This document shows, one piece after another, positions 38,820 to 44,686 of a stretch of DNA of 44,686 bases. The position numbers and the translations under genes were made by a program. The notes beneath the pieces were generated by a model. The model was given only the letters and a program-made list of their open reading frames with translations. It searched no databases and had not been told where the DNA came from. This DNA is from Rhodospirillaceae bacterium (GTDB lineage Bacteria; Pseudomonadota; Alphaproteobacteria; UBA6615). The stretch lies in NCBI GenBank assembly GCA_018702955.1, contig JABJEK010000017.1, positions 1-44,686 of the forward strand. Direction: 5' to 3'. Every line of letters begins with the position of its first letter. Position 1 is the stretch's first letter.

Positions 38820-41800
38820 CCGCCGCCCCCGAATATGTCGAACTGCAGGTGACGAGCAATTTCTCGTTCCTGGAGGGTGCGGCCCACCCCGAAGAGCTGG
38901 CCGCGCGGGCCGCCGAACTGGGCCATCCTGCGGTTGCCATCACCGACCGCAACACGCTGGCCGGCGTGGTGCGCGGGCATCTGGGGGCCAAACAGGCCGA
39001 AATCCGGGTGATCGTGGGCGTCCGGCTGGATTTCATGGACGATTGCCCGTCATTGCTTTGCCTGCCGACGGACAAGGCCGCCTATTCGCGCCTGTCCCAG
39101 CTCCTGACCCTCGGGAAACGCCGGGCGGCAAAAGCCCAGTGCCATCTGACCATCGCCGACCTGACCAACCCGGACGGTGGCTTCATGCTTGGCGCGGGGC
39201 AAATTCTGATCGCGCTTCCGCCTGACGATTTGCCTGAAAACCCCGAAGGCATTTTTTCCAGCTTTTTGAATCGTCTATCGGTTGAACTTGAATCAGAAAC
39301 TTATCTCGCCGCCAGCCATCTCTACCGGGGCAACGACACGCGGCGGCTGGCCCGGCTGGCCGCCATCGCGCGAACCTGCGCCACGCCCCTCGTGGCCACC
39401 AACGATGTGCGTTATCACGCGGTCGAACGGCGCGCGCTGGCCGACGTCGTCACCTGCATCCGCGAACATTGCACCATCGACAATGCGGGGCGTCGCCTGG
39501 CCGTCAACGCCGAGCGCCACCTGAAACCCGCCACCGAGATGACGCGGCTGTTCCGTGATTATCCCGATGCCATCGCCCACACAGGCGAAATAGCTGCCAA
39601 ATGCCGCTTCTCCCTCGACGAGTTGCGCTACGAATACCCCGCCGAGCCGGTCGCCGCCGGGCGCACGCCCGATGCCGAACTCGCACGGCTGACATGGCGC
39701 GGTGCCGCCGACCGCTACCCCGACGGCATCTCCGCGAAAGTTCGCGCCCAGCTTGAGCATGAGCTCACCCTGATCGCCGAGTTGCGTTACGCCGCCTACT
39801 TCCTGACCGTGCACGACATCGTCCGGTTTGCACGCTCGCGCGACATTCTGTGCCAGGGCCGCGGATCGGCGGCGAATTCCGCGGTTTGCTTCTGCCTCGG
39901 CATCACCGCGGTCGACCCGGACCGGCTCGATCTGCTGTTCGAGCGGTTCATCTCCGCCGAACGCAACGAGCCACCCGATATCGATGTGGATTTCGAGCAT
40001 GAGCGCCGCGAGGAGGTGATCCAGTACATCTACGCCAAATATGGGCGCGACCGCGCTGGACTGGCCGCCACGGTGATCAGCTACCGCTCGCGCTCGGCCC
40101 TGCGCGAGGTCGGCAAGGCGCTGGGCCTGACAGAGGACACGGTGGCCGCCCTGTCGGGCCAGGTCTGGGGCTGGTCCAACGAGGGCGTGCCCGACGAGGT
40201 GGTGCGCTCGCTTGGTCTCGACCCGGCGGACAACCGGCTGGGCCTGGCGCTGCGTTTAACCCGCGAGCTGATCGGCTTTCCCCGTCATCTCTCCCAGCAT
40301 GTCGGCGGGTTCGTCATCACCCGCGAGCGGCTGGATGCGCTGGTGCCCATCGAGAATGCGGCGATGGACGACCGCACGGTGATCGAGTGGGACAAGGACG
40401 ATCTCGACGCGCTCGGCATCCTCAAGATCGACGTGCTGGCGCTCGGCATGCTGACCTGCATCCGCAAGGCCTTCACCCTGCTGGCCGACCATTATGACCG
40501 GCCCCTGGAGTTGGCGGACGTGCCGCCCGAGGACCCGGCGGTCTATGACATGCTCGGCAAGGCGGATTCACTGGGCGTGTTCCAGGTCGAGAGCCGGGCC
40601 CAGATGGCCTTCCTGCCGCGCATGAAGCCGCGCAACTTCTACGATCTGGTGATCGAGGTCGCGATCATCCGCCCCGGCCCCATCCAGGGCGACATGGTGC
40701 ATCCTTATATTCGCCGGCGCGACGGGCTGGAGACGGTCGAGTTTCCGTCTCAGGAGTTGGAAAACGTCCTCGGCAAGACCCTCGGCGTGCCGTTGTTCCA
40801 GGAACAGGCGATGCAGATCGCCATCGTCGCCGCCGGCTTCACCCCCGGCGAGGCCGACCAGTTGCGCCGGGCCATGGCGACCTTCCGCAAGACCGGTACC
40901 ATCCATACCTTCCACGCCAAGATGGTCGAGGGCATGGCCGAGCGCGGTTACGACCGCGACTTCGCCGAGCGTTGCTTCCGCCAGATCGAGGGCTTCGGCG
41001 AGTATGGCTTCCCCGAGAGCCACGCGGCCTCCTTCGCCCTGCTGGTCTATGTCTCGTCCTGGCTCAAATGCCACTACCCGGATGTCTTCGCCGCCGCCCT
41101 GCTCAACAGCCAGCCCATGGGGTTTTACGCCCCCGCACAGATCGTCCGTGACGCCCGCGAGCACGGGGTCGAGGTGCGCGGTCCCGACGTGAACCACTCC
41201 CTGTGGGACAACCGGCTGGAACCCCTGATCGGCGATGCCCACGCGCTCCGCCTCGGTTACCGGCAGATCAAGTCCCTCAACCGCGAGGCCGCCGAGGCCG
41301 TGGCGAACGCCCTGCCGGAGGATGGCTACGTCTCGGTCGAGGATGTCTGGCGCCGCACCAACATCAACACGGCGGCACTCGTCGCACTCGCCGAGGCCGG
41401 CGGGTTTGATTCACTCGGGCTTGAGCGGCGCGAGGCCCTGTGGGCGATCCGGGCGCTCGGGCACAACGGCCGCGAGACGGCCGCTGGCCTGCCCCTGTTC
41501 GCCGCCGCCGAGGCCCGTGATGCAATCCCCGAGCCCGCAATCACGCTGCCAAACGAGACCCCCGGCGAGGTCGTCGCCAATGACTATGCGTCGATCCGCA
41601 TGTCCCTGAACCACCACCCGGTGGGGCTATTACGCCCCGAGCTCACCGCAATGAAAGCCGTGCCGGCCCGCGAACTGCGCGAGCGCCCCAACAATCAGCG
41701 CCTGACCACGGTCGGGTTGATCCTCGTGCGCCAGCGCCCGGGGACGGCCAAGGGCGTGATCTTCCTGACCCTGGAGGACGAGACCGGCGTCGCCAACGTC

Positions 41801-42136
41801 ATCGTCTGGCCGGACGTTTTCGAGCGCTTCCGCAAGGTGGTGCTGTCGTCGCGGCTGGTGCAGATCAGGGGCAAGCTGCAGCGCGAGGGCATCGTCACCC
41901 ATCTGATCGCCGAGGAGATCATCGATCTGTCGGCCCGGCTCGACGCGCTCGGCGATGGCAGCACGGATGATCCCCGCGAATTCGACAATGCCTGGGCCCG
42001 CGCCGACGAAATCAAATACGGCACCCGCCCCGACCCGCGCCAGGAACCCACGAGCGGGCCCACGCTCGCGAAGCCATCGCTATGGCGCCACCCGCGCAAC
42101 ACCCATATCGCGATCAAGTCACGGAATTTTCACTGA
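38816..42136 (+). CDS. dnaE2: Error-prone DNA polymerase DnaE2 (ImuC)
   Basis: C-family polymerase of 1106 residues that performs mutagenic translesion synthesis with ImuA and ImuB. Order: PHP domain (SNFSFLEGAAHPEELAARAA at residue 14, AITDRNTLAG at 41), palm with catalytic Asp388 and Asp390 in PPDIDVDFEHERREE, third Asp in GILKIDVLALGML near residue 540, helix-hairpin-helix and an OB domain (VGLILVRQRPGTAKGVIFLT near residue 964). It ends RNTHIAIKSRNFH, the family-typical tail, and lacks the DnaE1 tau-binding region. The ATG overlaps the RAYT stop by four bases, so translation may be coupled to a transposase frame instead of imuB. SOS-induced as part of the operon if readthrough from the LexA-controlled promoter persists. 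Confidence 0.96.
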   Translation: MTAAPEYVELQVTSNFSFLEGAAHPEELAARAAELGHPAVAITDRNTLAGVVRGHLGAKQAEIRVIVGVRLDFMDDCPSLLCLPTDKAAYSRLSQLLTLGKRRAAKAQCHLTIADLTNPDGGFMLGAGQILIALPPDDLPENPEGIFSSFLNRLSVELESETYLAASHLYRGNDTRRLARLAAIARTCATPLVATNDVRYHAVERRALADVVTCIREHCTIDNAGRRLAVNAERHLKPATEMTRLFRDYPDAIAHTGEIAAKCRFSLDELRYEYPAEPVAAGRTPDAELARLTWRGAADRYPDGISAKVRAQLEHELTLIAELRYAAYFLTVHDIVRFARSRDILCQGRGSAANSAVCFCLGITAVDPDRLDLLFERFISAERNEPPDIDVDFEHERREEVIQYIYAKYGRDRAGLAATVISYRSRSALREVGKALGLTEDTVAALSGQVWGWSNEGVPDEVVRSLGLDPADNRLGLALRLTRELIGFPRHLSQHVGGFVITRERLDALVPIENAAMDDRTVIEWDKDDLDALGILKIDVLALGMLTCIRKAFTLLADHYDRPLELADVPPEDPAVYDMLGKADSLGVFQVESRAQMAFLPRMKPRNFYDLVIEVAIIRPGPIQGDMVHPYIRRRDGLETVEFPSQELENVLGKTLGVPLFQEQAMQIAIVAAGFTPGEADQLRRAMATFRKTGTIHTFHAKMVEGMAERGYDRDFAERCFRQIEGFGEYGFPESHAASFALLVYVSSWLKCHYPDVFAAALLNSQPMGFYAPAQIVRDAREHGVEVRGPDVNHSLWDNRLEPLIGDAHALRLGYRQIKSLNREAAEAVANALPEDGYVSVEDVWRRTNINTAALVALAEAGGFDSLGLERREALWAIRALGHNGRETAAGLPLFAAAEARDAIPEPAITLPNETPGEVVANDYASIRMSLNHHPVGLLRPELTAMKAVPARELRERPNNQRLTTVGLILVRQRPGTAKGVIFLTLEDETGVANVIVWPDVFERFRKVVLSSRLVQIRGKLQREGIVTHLIAEEIIDLSARLDALGDGSTDDPREFDNAWARADEIKYGTRPDPRQEPTSGPTLAKPSLWRHPRNTHIAIKSRNFH

Positions 42137-42163
42137 CGGCGGCGCAACCGTACAAACGACTTA

Positions 42164-43078
42164 CTAGGCAGACTGATCAAAAACCTGAAGCGCGTGCACC
42201 TGAACATCCACATACATGCTCAGAAAATCCTCGGCCACGCCGTCATACGACCCCGACACCGGGATCGCCTGCTGTGGCTCCCGCGCAACGGCGATCGGCA
42301 CGAGGTTGTGCCCGCCATGGGAGCCATTGGTGGGATCAAATTCAACCCAACCCGCGCCGGGCAGATACACTTGCACCCAGGCATGGGTCGCACCCGCGCC
42401 GGTCACCTCGCCGGTGCCGCCATCGATACTCGGGTCATAGAGATATCCGCTGACAAACCGTGCCGCCAGGCCGACGCTGCGCACGGCCTCCATCATGAAC
42501 AACGCATAGTCGCGACACGTGCCCGACCCACGGTCCAGTGTCTCCACCGGCGTCTGCACGCCCGGCTCGTAACGCGCCTCGTAATCGAATTCATTCTGGA
42601 TCGCCTGAGTGACCGAAATCAGAAAACCTTCGGTATCTATGCCGCCGGCACCATTGCCAAGAAACCTGCGTGTCCACTCGGTCACTCGACGCTCGGGGTC
42701 AGGATAATGTCGTTCGATCGTGCGCCCCAGATCGGGCACCTCGCTCGCGGGATAACTGAATGGGATCTGGCGCGCATATTCCTCAATCGGAAACTCTGGT
42801 GTGTCGAGCGGATAGCGGTCGAGCACGATCTGGCTTTCAAAATGCAGGGTGTCCGCCATCTCGTTGAACGACGCCACGGCAACCGAATTTCCAAAGACGT
42901 CGTGATACCAGCGAATGTCGGACGTCGGCGTAACGGTCAGAGACGCACTGAACAGGCGCAAATCATGGCTGTCGCGCGGCCGGAACATCATCCGGTGGTC
43001 TTGAAACTTCACCGGCCGCAGATAGCGGTAGGTGGTCACATGATTGACCGTTAATCGCTGCACGCTCGTGTTCTCCAT
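42164..43078 (-). CDS. Transglutaminase family protein with bacterial N-terminal domain
   Basis: Protein of 304 residues with a Bact_transglu_N domain (VNHVTTYRYLRPVKFQDHRM at residue 11) and a transglutaminase-like core. The Cys-His-Asp triad is Cys188 in RGSGTCRDYA, His232 in GATHAWVQVYLPG and Asp248 in WVEFDPTNGS. It is the third gene after a circularly permuted ATP-grasp and an alpha-E gene, an arrangement found in many bacteria; the trio is thought to make or process an uncharacterised peptide or peptide-like tag. It converges on dnaE2 with 27 bases between. Confidence 0.92.
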   Translation of the reverse strand: MENTSVQRLTVNHVTTYRYLRPVKFQDHRMMFRPRDSHDLRLFSASLTVTPTSDIRWYHDVFGNSVAVASFNEMADTLHFESQIVLDRYPLDTPEFPIEEYARQIPFSYPASEVPDLGRTIERHYPDPERRVTEWTRRFLGNGAGGIDTEGFLISVTQAIQNEFDYEARYEPGVQTPVETLDRGSGTCRDYALFMMEAVRSVGLAARFVSGYLYDPSIDGGTGEVTGAGATHAWVQVYLPGAGWVEFDPTNGSHGGHNLVPIAVAREPQQAIPVSGSYDGVAEDFLSMYVDVQVHALQVFDQSA

Positions 43079-43171
43079 GTGCGGCCACTCAATTGCCGAA
43101 GGTCGACGATATAATCACCCGACTCAATAGATGCCTAGCGGCATTATCGTGCGCGGAAGAGCATGACCTCT

Positions 43172-44113
43172 CTATGTCGACAGCAAATACGCCTTGCCGA
43201 TCTCGGCCGAAACATCGCCCAGCGCGATCTGTAAATCGTCGATGAACTTGTGCAAACGCCGCGACGTGACCCGCTGCCCAAGCCCGGTCTCAAGCGTGAA
43301 TGCGAGTGAACGGCGCGCCTCCTCGACCCGCGCGTGCCGCTCATGGTCATGACGCGATTCCAACTCGCGCAGCCGGGTGCTGATGCGTTCGACGCAAAGC
43401 GCCACGGCCCGTGGAAATTCCTGATCGTAGAGCAGGAACCCGGCGATATCCCGTGCGCTGGAGCCCGCAGGATACAGGCTGCGAAAGGCGTGATACCCGG
43501 CGACCGACCGCAACAACACACTCCAGTGAATTGAGTCGCGCCCTTCGGTTTCAGTTTCGGAAATTCGATCGAAACCCATATCGAGAATGCGCGTGGTTTG
43601 ATCGGCACGCTCAAGGAATTTGCCCAACTGGTAGAAACACCAGGCCTCACCTTGGAAGAAGGTGCCTTCCGCAATGCCCTCGAAGGTTTGACAGTCGAGC
43701 TTTATGTCCGTGCAGACCCGCGAAAGATTGTTCAATCGGATATCGCGCTGGTTCAGCTTACCCATTTGATTATGGAACATGTTCAGATGCGTCCACATCT
43801 CGGTACTGATCAGGTGCCGGACCGAGCGCGCATTCTCACGCGCCGAGGCAATCGACGATGCGATCGAAGTGGGATTGTTGCGATCGAGCACGTAAAAGTT
43901 GGAAACCTTCGCCGCGTCCGCGCTGCCGTGAGCCTTCCTGAAGCGGTCCGTATCCGCATAGAGATCAAGGACCCGCCGCCAATCAGGTCCCTCCGACTGG
44001 TCGCGCGCATAGGTCTCGTTGATATCGAGAATACGCGCCAGCGCCTCTGCTCGCTCTACGTAGCGGCCCATCCAGAAGACATTCCAGCCAAAGCGTGCAA
44101 CGAGACTAGTCAA
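43172..44113 (-). CDS. Alpha-E domain protein (DUF403)
   Basis: All-helical alpha-E protein of 313 residues. The N-terminal signature [20 protein letters not shown] near residue 8 defines the family, with further conserved [11 protein letters not shown] and [20 protein letters not shown] segments holding paired acidic residues. It always travels with the ATP-grasp partner. The only suitable start is TTG 44113, which overlaps the ATP-grasp gene by 8 bases; AAAGGA lies 13 bases upstream. The transglutaminase gene follows after 93 bases. Confidence 0.9.
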   Translation of the reverse strand: MTSLVARFGWNVFWMGRYVERAEALARILDINETYARDQSEGPDWRRVLDLYADTDRFRKAHGSADAAKVSNFYVLDRNNPTSIASSIASARENARSVRHLISTEMWTHLNMFHNQMGKLNQRDIRLNNLSRVCTDIKLDCQTFEGIAEGTFFQGEAWCFYQLGKFLERADQTTRILDMGFDRISETETEGRDSIHWSVLLRSVAGYHAFRSLYPAGSSARDIAGFLLYDQEFPRAVALCVERISTRLRELESRHDHERHARVEEARRSLAFTLETGLGQRVTSRRLHKFIDDLQIALGDVSAEIGKAYLLST

Positions 44114-44686
44114 GAACCCAGGTATCCTTTGATCCGCCGCCCTGCGACGAGTTTACAATCAGCGAGCCACGCTTCATCGCCACTCGTGTCAATCCGCCTG
44201 GCAGGACCCACGTGCTGTCGCCCGTCAGCGCGAACGGCCGCAAATCCACGTGGCGCGGCTCGACGTTGCGTCCGATCAGGGTCGGCGACACCGACAGGCT
44301 GACCAATGGTTGACTGATGAAATTATCAGGATCGGCCTTCAGTTTGGCCCGCAGTTGCGAAAGTTCGCGTTTGCTCGCGCGCGGCCCGATCACGACGCCA
44401 TAACCACCGGATTCACCGACCGGTTTTGTCACCAGCTGATCGAGATTGTCGAGGGTCTTCGCCAGACCGTCTGCCTCGCGGCAAATGTTCGTGGGAACAT
44501 TCTGGATGATCGCGTCCTCATCCAGATAGTAGCGAATAAGTCTCGGCATGTAGGCATAGACAGCCTTGTCGTCTGCAACGCCCGTACCCACGGCGTTCGC
44601 GAGCGTCACGTTGCCTTTGCGATATGCCTCGAAGAGCCCCGGCACGCCCAACATGCTGTTAGGGTTAAACGCCTGGGGGTCGAGGA
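44106..44686 (-). CDS. Circularly permuted type 2 ATP-grasp protein (5' end outside window)
   Basis: C-terminal part (about 193 residues visible) of the DUF404/DUF407 ATP-grasp family. Recognisable segments are [20 protein letters not shown] with the conserved [10 protein letters not shown] following, [31 protein letters not shown] and [13 protein letters not shown], the last a hallmark near the C-terminus. ATP-grasp enzymes ligate carboxylates to amines using ATP; with the alpha-E and transglutaminase genes it probably forms a peptide-bond-forming system. The frame is open to the last base of the window. Confidence 0.92.
   Translation of the reverse strand, partial: LDPQAFNPNSMLGVPGLFEAYRKGNVTLANAVGTGVADDKAVYAYMPRLIRYYLDEDAIIQNVPTNICREADGLAKTLDNLDQLVTKPVGESGGYGVVIGPRASKRELSQLRAKLKADPDNFISQPLVSLSVSPTLIGRNVEPRHVDLRPFALTGDSTWVLPGGLTRVAMKRGSLIVNSSQGGGSKDTWVLD

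Overview
The window looks like chromosomal DNA of a moderately GC-rich alphaproteobacterium; I cannot name the genus. Three things point there. An isoaspartyl-methyltransferase-like gene lies directly upstream of a tolC-type gene, an arrangement common in Alphaproteobacteria. A GTTC-N7-GTTC (seen as GAAC-N7-GAAC) LexA-type box precedes an imuA-imuB-dnaE2 mutagenesis operon. Palindromic repeats with the core ATGCCCGGA/TCCGGGCAT are of a kind frequent in this class. The lifestyle suggested by the genes is catabolic and versatile: many oxidoreductases, an aldolase, amidohydrolases and small-molecule transporters.

Layout. 1-2226: a truncated TolC family gene, the methyltransferase gene, and tRNA-Cys. 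2414-7830: a five-gene plus-strand operon (DRE-TIM metallolyase, GMC oxidoreductase, cyclase-type metal hydrolase, two-domain VOC protein, HpaI-type aldolase) whose substrate I cannot name. 7844-17099: a nitrogen/carbamoyl cluster. Allophanate hydrolase (minus strand) diverges from a biuret-hydrolase-like cysteine hydrolase, a nucleobase-type permease, the DUF2877/FdrA/DUF1116 genes (AllH, AllF, AllG; oxamate carbamoyltransferase subunits in E. coli) and carbamate kinase. A 24-bp perfect dyad sits in the divergent promoter region. tRNA-Asn follows, with a good intrinsic terminator.

17585-24101: a PAS_5 protein, an EamA transporter, an AhpD-like protein, a lipoprotein, a PqiA-like membrane protein and a zinc-less MDR reductase, then a tightly overlapped minus-strand operon of EamA transporter, type III polyketide synthase and ICMT-family methyltransferase. 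24196-29336: a small monooxygenase-like protein, an enoyl-reductase-like MDR and a DM13 protein in one operon; a short-chain dehydrogenase homologue lacking the catalytic Tyr with a small membrane protein; malonyl-CoA decarboxylase; and a dienelactone hydrolase family protein.

29337-35593: minus-strand genes (TauD-type dioxygenase, lone xanthine-dehydrogenase-type molybdenum subunit, MetE C-terminal-like methyltransferase, YciI-like protein, secreted hypothetical) separated by REP-like palindromes of two or three families. 35722-42136: the LexA-boxed imuA-imuB-dnaE2 operon, invaded between imuB and dnaE2 by a REP-associated tyrosine transposase (RAYT) gene flanked by its presumed REP sequences, each carrying a GTAG tetranucleotide. 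The RAYT reading frame runs through the downstream REP pair and ends in an ATGA overlap with dnaE2. 42164-44686: the transglutaminase / alpha-E / circularly permuted ATP-grasp trio, the last gene cut by the window edge.

The points I consider most worth attention are the biuret/allophanate-plus-transcarbamylase cluster, the RAYT insertion inside an SOS operon, and the type III PKS operon with its own transporter.
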